Positions 1 to 6,278 of a stretch of 8,762 bases of DNA are shown here, in pieces. Position 1 is the stretch's first letter. Each line of letters opens with the position of its first letter. The stretch lies in contig JAAHIC010000138.1 of NCBI GenBank assembly GCA_010671965.1, positions 1 to 8,762 on the forward strand, in the 5' to 3' direction. The notes beneath the pieces were generated by a model. It ran no database searches. It was not told the origin of the DNA and saw only the letters and a program-made list of their open reading frames with translations. The position numbers and the translations under genes are program-made. The DNA is from Leptolyngbya sp. SIO4C5. GTDB lineage: Bacteria; Cyanobacteriota; Cyanobacteriia; Phormidesmidales; Phormidesmidaceae.

Positions 1-99
1 TAGCCAAGCACTTCCCCGGTACAGCAACCGCTACAGTCCACCACCGATGACCAGATTCAGTCGACTGAATTTACCCTTACCCCAGCCTTAGCAGAGGAA

Positions 100-1074
100 G
101 TGCGGCAAACCGCCGAAATCGACGCCCTCCGGGGAGTACTGACTCCTTATATTCGCCGTGAAATTGTAGATCCTCGTTTTGCTCAGCTCAACTACCGCCT
201 ACAGGATATTGCCACCGAGGTTGAAAGCAAGGTTGACGATATTCAGGTTCAGACTGAAGCAATTCAGCGGCAGGTCAAAACCATTCCAGCCGCAAATGAT
301 ATCGAGCGGCAGATCGCCCAGATTCAGACGCAGACAGAGGAAATGAAGGGACTGGCAGCTACGCTAGAAGCCCAGCCGCCTGCCGACAACGACTGGTGGG
401 CCAGCGCTGATGAAAAAACTGCCGTTACCCAAGCGATCGCCAGTGTTACAGCCGATAGTCTGTTACCGACTAGTTTAGAAACCGTCACCAGTCAGCTCAA
501 TCAGGATTTTGACGCTTTGCTCAGCCAGCAACAGGGACTACAGGCGGAACTGGCCCAGGCAATCGCTCAGCTCGAAGTCGATTTTGCCGCCCAGCAGGAA
601 AAGCTAGCCGGACTGGGGACGCCGCTCCAGTGGATTGCCTTAGATCTAACTTTTGCAGCGGCTCGGTTTCCGCTGCTGCTGGCAGGCATCCTAGCAGCAC
701 TGCTGTGGCTGCAAAGTCGGCGGCTGATGGCCCTGGTAGAGGCGATTCGCTTTCAACCACCGCCTCATCAGGATTTTTGGGACTGGTTCTTTCATCAGAC
801 ACGTGGCCTAATCACCGGCTTTTCACCGCGATCGCTCAAGCAAGTCCGAGAAAACCCGCTGCCCGTTGTCTTTTTAGTCTGGGTAGGGATCGCCGCCTTT
901 AACGTCTCATGGCTTGATCAGGTTAGCTGGTTAGCTGCTCTGCTGATGCTGTTGGTCGCTTGGGGCTTCTTGCTGCTGGCCTTTGAGCACCGGCAGCGGG
1001 TTTGGCGGCAAGTTTTGCACCTGAGCCGCCGCGAAACCAACCTCACGGAGCAAGCCGCAGAGGAGTCGGCCTGA
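100..1074 (+). CDS. Coiled-coil membrane protein of unknown function
   Basis: I do not recognise a family. The 324-residue product has a soluble, Gln/Glu/Ala-rich N-terminal half with coiled-coil character (about residues 30-90 and 125-172). Three hydrophobic stretches follow at about 184-205, 253-268 and 274-295, and the C-terminus is charged (EHRQRVWRQ, then a Glu-rich end). A basic and aromatic linker at about 206-250 lies between the first and second membrane segments. This resembles a membrane-anchored coiled-coil scaffold, but no catalytic motif is visible. The GTG start is doubtful: AGAGGA lies almost against it, too close for a normal ribosome binding site, and the same frame is open and protein-like from base 4. 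A TAG at 1-3 closes the frame at the window edge, so the N-terminus may be longer or the gene may be damaged upstream. It converges on the PAP/fibrillin gene 9 bases downstream. Confidence 0.7.
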   Translation: MRQTAEIDALRGVLTPYIRREIVDPRFAQLNYRLQDIATEVESKVDDIQVQTEAIQRQVKTIPAANDIERQIAQIQTQTEEMKGLAATLEAQPPADNDWWASADEKTAVTQAIASVTADSLLPTSLETVTSQLNQDFDALLSQQQGLQAELAQAIAQLEVDFAAQQEKLAGLGTPLQWIALDLTFAAARFPLLLAGILAALLWLQSRRLMALVEAIRFQPPPHQDFWDWFFHQTRGLITGFSPRSLKQVRENPLPVVFLVWVGIAAFNVSWLDQVSWLAALLMLLVAWGFLLLAFEHRQRVWRQVLHLSRRETNLTEQAAEESA

Positions 1075-1083
1075 CCAATCAGC

Positions 1084-1677
1084 CTAATCCTTCGTCAGGA
1101 CAAAAACGCTGCCTTCATTGCCTCGCCCCAGACGCATATCTTGATCTAAGTAGGTGACTTCTAACCAGCCCTGCTGGCGATCGCTGTTGATGTCAAAATC
1201 AATTGCCTGCAGCAGGGAAAGCTTGGGGGTATTCTGCAGTTTGTGAATGAGCTGGCTGGGGGCGCGGTAGTCAATCAGTCGCTGCAGCGCCAAAACGCCG
1301 CGCTCGAACTTGACGTTCACCCGCTGGGGAGAAGTAGCCTCAAACTGAGCCGCCACTGAAACCAGCCCTTCTAGCAGGGGCAAACCTGTTACTTCCGCAA
1401 TGTTGTAAACTTTGGACTCGGCTGTGCGAATGCACTGGTAAATCTGGCCTAGCGTCAGCAACGGCAAGCGATCGATGCCTAGCAAATCCTGGCTAGAGGT
1501 ATAGCGCAAGCGCCAGTCTCCTTCCAAAAGCTCTGGCGCTTCCAGGGGCTGCGGTGTCGGATTGCGGTCTTCTAGCCGAGCGATCGCCGCTAAAATAGCT
1601 GTCTTTTCAGTAGGGCTAGCTGCCAGGCCACGATTCTTATTGGCGATCGCCTGTTTCAGCTCAGCTTTTGCTAACAT
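1084..1677 (-). CDS. PAP/fibrillin family protein (plastid-lipid-associated)
   Basis: The 197-residue protein matches the PAP/fibrillin family (lipocalin-like), known from plastoglobules and thylakoid-associated lipid bodies of plants and cyanobacteria. These proteins are thought to bind lipids, quinones or carotenoids and to help with photo-oxidative stress. Visible hallmarks are an N-terminal helical region (about 1-35) and the GDWRLRYTSS strand motif at 53-62. A central beta region follows, and the family's closing motif is at about 170-193 (GWLEVTYLD, then MRLGRGNEGSVFVL). No signal peptide or membrane segment is seen, so a cytosolic or peripheral membrane location is expected. The ATG start is supported by a GGGAG ribosome binding site (complement of 1684-1688) six bases upstream. 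It is divergent from the DUF3134-like gene and converges on the coiled-coil membrane gene. The exact ligand cannot be read from sequence. Confidence 0.9.
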   Translation of the reverse strand: MLAKAELKQAIANKNRGLAASPTEKTAILAAIARLEDRNPTPQPLEAPELLEGDWRLRYTSSQDLLGIDRLPLLTLGQIYQCIRTAESKVYNIAEVTGLPLLEGLVSVAAQFEATSPQRVNVKFERGVLALQRLIDYRAPSQLIHKLQNTPKLSLLQAIDFDINSDRQQGWLEVTYLDQDMRLGRGNEGSVFVLTKD

Positions 1678-1767
1678 ACAAAACTCCCTGCTAATTTCAG
1701 CCCTGCGCTAGACTCAGGCCCTACTGCCAAGAAATATGTCTAAACGTCGCGGTTTGTTGATATTAGA

Positions 1768-1796
1768 TTGACATATGCTAGAAGATGGGCTATCCA
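1768..1796 (+). promoter_or_regulatory. Possible sigma-70 type promoter before the DUF3134-like gene
   Basis: A perfect -35 hexamer TTGACA lies at 1768-1773. After a 17-base spacer comes a weak -10 candidate, TATCCA, at 1791-1796. Transcription would start about 115 bases before the ATG at 1918. The -10 match is poor, so this is tentative. The rest of the 240-base divergent spacer (1678-1917) shows only the ribosome binding site of the PAP gene. Confidence 0.28.
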
Positions 1797-1917
1797 TCCA
1801 ATGGTAGACTCATCTTAAATCCGAGCGGCTAGCTTGGCTGGGGTTGGCTCTATCCCCCTAATGCCCGTTTTAGCTGGCAACCCTGTCAGACTTTACCCTG
1901 AAAAAATCGATACACCT

Positions 1918-2154
1918 ATGGCTTACAATCCCTCCCTGCGTCAGATCCCCCGCAATCAGCCCGCAGCCGTAATTCCCCTTCAGCAAAACGCCTCAATTTT
2001 AGACTGGCTAGAAAAGTCCGGTCGTCTGATTCCGCGCGATCCGGTGGAAGTCGTCAAGTCTGAAAATGACAATGAAGAAATCACCGATTTGATGGGTAAT
2101 GAGGACAACTTTGAGGAAGAGGACGACGACGATCTCGAACTTGACGAAGACTAG
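1918..2154 (+). CDS. Small acidic DUF3134-like protein
   Basis: A 78-residue protein that resembles the cyanobacterial DUF3134 family, whose function is unknown. The conserved-looking core is residues 1-45 (MAYNPSLRQIPR, then PAAVIPL, then SILDWLEKSGRLIPRD). The tail from about residue 49 is extremely acidic, ending EEEDDDDLELDED, and is probably disordered. There is no signal peptide or membrane segment, so it should be a soluble cytoplasmic protein. The frame can be extended to a TTG at 1834, adding 28 residues. I prefer the ATG because MAYNPSLRQ fits how I recall the family beginning and the extension does not resemble it. Neither start has a clear Shine-Dalgarno sequence. It stands alone between the divergent PAP gene and mraY, 137 bases before the chosen mraY start. 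Confidence 0.82.
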   Translation: MAYNPSLRQIPRNQPAAVIPLQQNASILDWLEKSGRLIPRDPVEVVKSENDNEEITDLMGNEDNFEEEDDDDLELDED

Positions 2155-2220
2155 GCAAAATCTGTCCTAGGGCAGGCTTGCTCAGCCGCTCAATAGCGGA
2201 TGCTATGCAAAGCTTTTGCC
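2154..2220. repeat. Inverted repeat enclosing a small hairpin, mraY leader region
   Basis: GGCAAAA at 2154-2160 and its exact complement TTTTGCC at 2214-2220 flank 53 bases. Inside them CCGCT (2186-2190) and AGCGG (2195-2199) form a five-pair hairpin with a four-base CAAT loop. There is no clean T-tract after the inner hairpin, so it is not a convincing intrinsic terminator for the DUF3134-like gene. It could be a leader or 3' end structure, or chance. Confidence 0.25.
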
Positions 2221-2291
2221 AAAATTTCCGGGTTTTCAAGGAAACCGTGGGTTATGCGTGAAGTGTGTGGTGTGAGTGTAAGAAAATTGTT

Positions 2292-3389
2292 GTGGACGCC
2301 AAGTTTTTCTCAACCAAGTCGATTGATTTATCCGGCATAAAGCTGCTGTGGGTTTTGACGAGCAGCCTTAGCTTAGCGGCGATCGCCTTAGATGCGATCG
2401 CCGGACGCCCGTTTTTAGGGCTAACCTCTTTAGGGCTACCGCTGCTAGTCGCCGCTATCTTGAGCGCGGCCTTGGGGCTGTGGGTAGTGCCGCTGCTGCG
2501 ATCGCTCAAGGCCGGACAGTTTATCCGCGCCGAAGGCCCCCAAGCCCACTTAAAAAAGGCAGGAACGCCCACAATGGGCGGCATCTTTTTTATCCCGGTG
2601 GCGGCGGTCGTAGCTGTCGGCCTGACAGGCTTTTCGGGGCACGTTTTAGCGGTGACGGCGCTGATGCTAGCTTACGGCCTGATTGGCTGGCTGGACGACT
2701 GGCAAGTTCTGCGGCGGCGTTCTAATAAGGGCATTTCTCCTCGCATGAAGCTGGCGCTGCAAATTGGGTTTGCGGTGCTTTTTTGTCTCTGGACGCTAGG
2801 AACCCAGCCTGCCGCGATTACAACCGTGAGCTTACCGTTTGGCTGGTTTTTACCCCTAGGCTTTTTATTCTGGCCGCTGGCTGGGTTTGCCCTGGTGGCC
2901 GAGAGCAATGCCACCAATTTAACTGACGGCGTAGATGGCCTGATGGCAGGGACAGGGGCGATCGCGCTGTTGGGTTTCGGTGCCCTCGTGGCTCCTTCTC
3001 ATCCTGACCTGATGGTTTTCTGCGCCGCTCTAAGTGGGGCTTGTCTGGGCTTTTTAGCCCACAACCGCAATCCGGCCAAAGTGTTCATGGGAGATACCGG
3101 GTCTTTGGCTCTAGGGGGGGCATTAGCCGCCGTCGGTATTCTCAGCGGCAATTTGTTTGGGCTGCTAGTGGTGACGCTGCTGTTTTTTGCAGAGACGGTT
3201 TCTGTAATTTTGCAGGTAGGCTACTACAAGGCGACCAAAGGGCCAGATGGCATCGGCAAGCGCCTGTTTAGAATGGCTCCGCTGCACCACCATTTTGAGC
3301 TGTCCGGCTGGTCTGAAGTGCGCGTTGTGGCGACTTTCTACGGCGTTACCGCATTCTTGGCGCTGATGGCTCTAGCCACGCTGTCCTAG
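2292..3389 (+). CDS. mraY: Phospho-N-acetylmuramoyl-pentapeptide-transferase MraY
   Basis: MraY is the integral membrane enzyme that transfers phospho-MurNAc-pentapeptide from the UDP-linked precursor to undecaprenyl phosphate, forming lipid I, the first membrane step of peptidoglycan synthesis. From the GTG at 2292 the product is 365 residues, close to the usual 360. Family motifs are all present: AHLKKAGTPTMGG at about 85-97, the Asp pair at 135-136 (WLDDW), NATNLTDGVDG at 206-216, the catalytic-type Asp268 in NPAKVFMGDTGS, and PLHHHFE at 330-336. About ten hydrophobic segments are visible. I chose this GTG because the resulting start (M)DAKFF resembles cyanobacterial MraY proteins as I recall them. 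An in-frame GTG at 2265 would add nine residues, including an odd WCEC. Ribosome binding signals are weak at both. It is not in a mur/fts cluster here, and a strong terminator follows, suggesting a single-gene unit. Confidence 0.96.
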   Translation: MDAKFFSTKSIDLSGIKLLWVLTSSLSLAAIALDAIAGRPFLGLTSLGLPLLVAAILSAALGLWVVPLLRSLKAGQFIRAEGPQAHLKKAGTPTMGGIFFIPVAAVVAVGLTGFSGHVLAVTALMLAYGLIGWLDDWQVLRRRSNKGISPRMKLALQIGFAVLFCLWTLGTQPAAITTVSLPFGWFLPLGFLFWPLAGFALVAESNATNLTDGVDGLMAGTGAIALLGFGALVAPSHPDLMVFCAALSGACLGFLAHNRNPAKVFMGDTGSLALGGALAAVGILSGNLFGLLVVTLLFFAETVSVILQVGYYKATKGPDGIGKRLFRMAPLHHHFELSGWSEVRVVATFYGVTAFLALMALATLS

Positions 3390-3419
3390 CTTAGCTTGCC
3401 GCATCCCCCTAAATTTCCG

Positions 3420-3458
3420 GCGCTGCCTGTACCTCACTACTGGCAGCGCTTTGTTTTT
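3420..3458 (+). terminator. Intrinsic terminator after mraY
   Basis: A perfect eight-pair stem, GCGCTGCC (3420-3427) with GGCAGCGC (3442-3449), has a 14-base loop and is followed by the T-rich run TTTGTTTTT from 3450. It begins 31 bases after the mraY stop. The T-run lies on the + side only, so it should serve mraY rather than the convergent transporter gene. Confidence 0.75.
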
Positions 3459-3471
3459 GACCCAAAATGAC

Positions 3472-4368
3472 TTATCCCTGAACAAACAGCAGCCAGATGC
3501 CAATGAGGGAAATGCCTACGCCGCCAACAGCCCTGAGACTGACGCGATCGCCTAGCCAAAGGGCAATGGGCAAAATAAAGAGCGGACTGGTGGCCATCAG
3601 GGATTGAGCAATGCCTGCTGGGGCATATTTGAGCGCTGTTTGCTGCAGCCAGAGGGCTAAGTACGTGCCTAAAACAGCCGCCAGCGCTACGACGCTGACT
3701 AAACGAGGCGATCGCAGCGGCTGCATTTCAGACCAGACCTGACGGCGAGCCAGCAGCAAAATCGTCAGCATCAGCACCCCGCCGCTCAGTCGCAGCAGCG
3801 TACTCCACAGCGGATCAATAGTCGTGCTGGTCAGAGCCGCTCGCGACATCACCACTCCGACCGCCTGCCCCAGCGCTGCCAGCAGCCCCAGCAAGACGCC
3901 GCGACGAGGATCAGCTAGCTGAGGGTTCACGTCCGGTACCCGTTCTGAAATCACCCAGGCAACGCCCACCAGCGTCAGCAAAATGCCCAACCACGCCACT
4001 AGCCCCAATACCTCAGCCAGAAAGATCCAGGCGAGCAAGGCTGCTATCGGCGGCGCGACAGATTCCATCAGCAGTACCCGCCGGGGTCCCAAATGGTTGA
4101 GGGCGCTGAAATAAGCCGTGTCTCCGAGGCCAATACCAATCATGCCGCTGAGCAGCAAGAGCACATAGGGCAGCGGCTCAGTGCGGGTCAGTTCGTTCTG
4201 CTGGAGGAGCAGTGTCAGGCTAATAAGAGCGATCGCCATCAACCCCTTAATTAAGTTGAGGATGAGGGGTGAAAGGCGTTTGCCCAACCGCCCAAAAATT
4301 ACGGTAGAGACTGCCCACAGAAAAGCAGCTGTCAAAGCTGCGAATTCCCCCCTGAAGCTTGACCCCAT
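3472..4368 (-). CDS. EamA/DMT-superfamily transporter
   Basis: A 298-residue, very hydrophobic protein with about ten membrane helices. They are arranged as two EamA-type repeats (about residues 8-140 and 155-295) separated by a polar linker near 142-156. The first repeat opens with FAALTAAFLWAVSTVIFGRL and the second with GVLLGLLAALGQAVGVVMSRAA. This is the plan of the drug/metabolite transporter (DMT) superfamily in the inner membrane. Members export or import small metabolites, and the substrate cannot be told from sequence. A conserved-looking APPIAALLAWIFLAE segment at the end of the first repeat (about 105-119) matches the usual EamA signature. The ATG at 4368 was preferred over a TTG at 4380. 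No strong ribosome binding site is seen for either. It is divergent from the lipoprotein gene and converges on mraY. Confidence 0.88.
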   Translation of the reverse strand: MGSSFRGEFAALTAAFLWAVSTVIFGRLGKRLSPLILNLIKGLMAIALISLTLLLQQNELTRTEPLPYVLLLLSGMIGIGLGDTAYFSALNHLGPRRVLLMESVAPPIAALLAWIFLAEVLGLVAWLGILLTLVGVAWVISERVPDVNPQLADPRRGVLLGLLAALGQAVGVVMSRAALTSTTIDPLWSTLLRLSGGVLMLTILLLARRQVWSEMQPLRSPRLVSVVALAAVLGTYLALWLQQTALKYAPAGIAQSLMATSPLFILPIALWLGDRVSLRAVGGVGISLIGIWLLFVQG

Positions 4369-4428
4369 ATCGAATATCAAGTCTCTAAGTTCCCGCTATA
4401 AATCTGAATCTCTCTTATTGTCTGCAAA

Positions 4429-4445
4429 AAAGTTGCACAAACTTT
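4429..4445. repeat. Short perfect inverted repeat in the divergent spacer
   Basis: AAAGTT (4429-4434) and AACTTT (4440-4445) surround a five-base GCACA spacer, giving a 17-base dyad between the transporter and lipoprotein genes. It could be an operator for either gene. No convincing -35/-10 pair was found next to it, so the role is open. Confidence 0.25.
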
Positions 4446-4522
4446 GGCAGAATTTTCCTGATCTTGCTTAAAACCGATGTAACTTTGTCTAACTATCTAA
4501 AAGTCCACTTAGTTTCTGAAGT

Positions 4523-4529
4523 AGGGGGA
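4523..4529 (+). promoter_or_regulatory. Ribosome binding site deciding the lipoprotein start
   Basis: AGGGGGA lies six bases before the ATG at 4536. It fixes that ATG as the start rather than the in-frame TTG at 4464, and places the lipobox at the correct distance from the N-terminus. Confidence 0.7.
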
Positions 4530-4535
4530 TACTCG

Positions 4536-5597
4536 ATGCGTGGTTCCGCCATCGCCCTGTTGGGGCTGGCAGCGCTAACAGCCTGCCGCCAGAATGAAAC
4601 AACCGCTAGCTGGACGTGGGATACCGACCTCTCAAGCGATCGCCAAAGTGATTTGACCTTTGGTCAGGATTTGCTAGCGATCAAAACGGCAAGTCAGCTA
4701 ACGCCACCTCAGGTTGAACTCAGCTCTGAACTAGCTAGCTTGTCTCGCTCAGATGTGGATTCAACGGCTACGGCAATCCCGACCCAAGCCAGCACCCAGG
4801 CCAGCTCATCGCCAAAGTTATCGCTCATTGCAGTACGCTCTGCCGCCTCGCTGCCGCCAATTCCCATTCGTCCTGATTTAGCCCCTCCCGCTATCTCAAC
4901 GGCCCCCGTCACCTCAGTTTCGGTAGCTCCGGTCAGTCCAGTCGCCGCAGTGACCGCTACAGCCGCCCCGGCTCCTCCCCCCGCCGGGATGCTGCCCGAT
5001 TTGTCCAATTTGCTGCTGACGGCGACGCCTCCTGGGTTGCTGCCGGTAGAGCCGGAGCCGGTTAGCAGCGCTCCACAGTTTACCCGCGCCAGTCGGGCCA
5101 GAACGGTCGCAGCCGTGGTCGATTCAGTCATGGTTGAAACGGCAGATTCGCCAGTGACTACGGCGACAGCGAGGCCTGAAGTGGCTGTGCCTATGCCTGA
5201 AGCCGAAATGTCAGCTGCTGGGGAGTCTACAGCAGCAGCTGACCCGGCTGATGCTGTTGCTGAGCCTAGCGATCGCCCGTCAGCCTCTCAGCTCCCTGCC
5301 GTAGAGGTTGAAGCCGCAGCCGTCAGTCAAAAAACACCTGCCAATTCTCTCCACAAACCACTGCAGCTGGACTACAGCGAAACTCTACGCCTCAGCTCAG
5401 CCTCAGCAGAGCCGACCTGCCCGGTCGAAACGGCCACGCCCAACACTGAAGCAATGCCTGCTACCGAGGAAGTGCCTACAGCAGCGTCTGCCCCGGCTCA
5501 GAACTGTGCCACAGAAGTTTCCATTTTGGCTCAAACCCCTGAAACGGCGGCGTTAGACACCAATGAGCTAGCGGCGGCAGAATTAGCCTTACCCTAG
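4536..5597 (+). CDS. Putative lipoprotein, Ala/Pro/Thr/Ser-rich and disordered
   Basis: The 353-residue product starts with a short lipoprotein signal peptide: MRGS, a hydrophobic core, then the lipobox LTAC with Cys17 as the predicted lipidation site. The mature protein should be anchored to the outer face of the plasma membrane or moved to the outer membrane. Almost everything after Cys17 is low complexity: Ala, Pro, Thr, Ser, Val and Glu, with proline-rich stretches near residues 106-118 and 142-153 and no recognisable domain. A slightly more ordered-looking stretch is near 271-290 (LHKPLQLDYSETLRLSS). Two further cysteines, at about 295 and 324, could form a disulphide. It may be a cell-wall-spanning spacer or a rapidly evolving envelope protein, but no function is assigned. 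The start is set by a good ribosome binding site, and a probable terminator lies 21 bases past the stop. Confidence 0.8.
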   Translation: MRGSAIALLGLAALTACRQNETTASWTWDTDLSSDRQSDLTFGQDLLAIKTASQLTPPQVELSSELASLSRSDVDSTATAIPTQASTQASSSPKLSLIAVRSAASLPPIPIRPDLAPPAISTAPVTSVSVAPVSPVAAVTATAAPAPPPAGMLPDLSNLLLTATPPGLLPVEPEPVSSAPQFTRASRARTVAAVVDSVMVETADSPVTTATARPEVAVPMPEAEMSAAGESTAAADPADAVAEPSDRPSASQLPAVEVEAAAVSQKTPANSLHKPLQLDYSETLRLSSASAEPTCPVETATPNTEAMPATEEVPTAASAPAQNCATEVSILAQTPETAALDTNELAAAELALP

Positions 5598-5617
5598 CTG
5601 CCTGGTGAGCGATTAGA

Positions 5618-5642
5618 GCGGGAGTGGCATCCGCATTTTTTT
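5618..5642 (+). terminator. Probable intrinsic terminator after the lipoprotein gene
   Basis: GCGG (5618-5621) and CCGC (5631-5634) form a short stem with a nine-base loop, followed by seven T residues at 5636-5642. The stem is short, but the T-run and position are right. The rest of the spacer (to 5814) is AT-richer, and no clear promoter was seen in it. Confidence 0.5.
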
Positions 5643-5799
5643 CTTAGAAGGTTAACAATTGCGAATTTTCTTACGAAATTTCATCGAGTCAGTGATCGTA
5701 GCGCTGTAGCCTATTAACTTTGAGCAGGGCCTGATATTTTGGGGTCGGATTAGCTTTTTTGGCCGCTAATTGGGCCTAGCGTGTGTTTTTACTGACTAT

Positions 5800-5804
5800 G
5801 AGGA
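5800..5804 (+). promoter_or_regulatory. Ribosome binding site for the holin-family gene
   Basis: GAGGA lies ten bases before the ATG at 5815. This supports that start over an in-frame TTG at 5770, which would add a non-hydrophobic 15-residue leader. Confidence 0.5.
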
Positions 5805-5814
5805 AATACTGAAG

Positions 5815-6186
5815 ATGTCTTGGCTTATTAGCAGCTTAATCTTTTTGGTCGTGACCGCTATCAGCCTGATGATTATCGCCAAGTTACCGCTGGGCATTGA
5901 GGTGGATAGTTTTGGTAAAGCTTTTACTTCAGCGCTGATCTTTGGCGTTCTCACAGCGATCGCTTTCCCCATTCTGTTTTTCCTCAGACTGCCAATTATT
6001 AATATTCTCTTCTTTCCTATCCTGATTTTGATCTACGCTCTCCTTTTTGGCCTCACCGCCAAGCTGGTTGTTGGCTTCCGGCTGCGCAGCATCTGGAGCG
6101 CCATTATCGGGGCGATCGCCCTCGGTATCGTCAATCGCATCTTGTTCTTTATCTTGGGACAGGTCTTTCCCGCGATCGCTAGCTAG
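5815..6186 (+). CDS. Phage holin family (YvlD-like) small membrane protein
   Basis: A 123-residue protein made almost wholly of four membrane helices, at about 3-22, 36-56, 61-85 and 94-115. The pattern resembles the four-helix family PF04020, often labelled phage holin family or YvlD-like: a PLGIEV turn after helix 1, FPILFFLRLPI between helices 2 and 3, and a gap then GFRLRSIWSAIIGAIALGI. Most bacterial members are chromosomal and not linked to prophages, and no phage genes are near this one. Their role is unknown, so the holin name should not be read as lysis. The ATG start places helix 1 at the very N-terminus. dusA begins 45 bases downstream on the same strand, so the two could be co-transcribed. 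Confidence 0.72.
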   Translation: MSWLISSLIFLVVTAISLMIIAKLPLGIEVDSFGKAFTSALIFGVLTAIAFPILFFLRLPIINILFFPILILIYALLFGLTAKLVVGFRLRSIWSAIIGAIALGIVNRILFFILGQVFPAIAS

Positions 6187-6278
6187 GCGCTCTCTACGCT
6201 ACGATAGGCGATCGCAGCTTCTTTTCTTACCATGACTGCTTCGTCCCAGCTCTCTACCCGCTCTGCCACGGCGATCGC
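6112..6278. repeat. Dense cluster of HIP1 octamers
   Basis: Four copies of GCGATCGC lie within 167 bases, at 6112, 6172, 6208 and 6271. They span the end of the holin-family gene, the spacer and the start of dusA. The 6208 copy lies in the spacer, about 17 bases before the dusA ATG. This is the tightest run in the window. Confidence 0.85.

Noticed and set aside
521..902. Overlapping open frames on both strands inside the first gene
   Set aside because: They are shadows of the coiled-coil membrane gene, with arginine/serine-rich nonsense-like products and no ribosome binding signals.
1834..1917. A longer DUF3134-like protein starting at TTG 1834
   Set aside because: The added 28 residues do not resemble the family start, and the ATG at 1918 gives the expected MAYNPSLRQ opening.
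2252..2584. A 110-residue antisense frame over the mraY start
   Set aside because: mraY is certain from its motifs, and this frame has no family resemblance.
4709..5131. A 140-residue open frame antisense to the lipoprotein gene
   Set aside because: It lies entirely over repetitive, GC-rich low-complexity codons of the lipoprotein, which suppress stops on the other strand. The product is itself low complexity and has no recognisable feature.
5643..5814. A promoter for the holin-family gene in the AT-richer spacer
   Set aside because: Candidate -10 elements such as TATTTT near 5735 have no acceptable -35 at 16-18 bases.
5815..6186. A prophage remnant suggested by the holin-family protein
   Set aside because: No endolysin, structural gene, integrase or attachment site is nearby, and the family is widespread on chromosomes. 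The name is historical.
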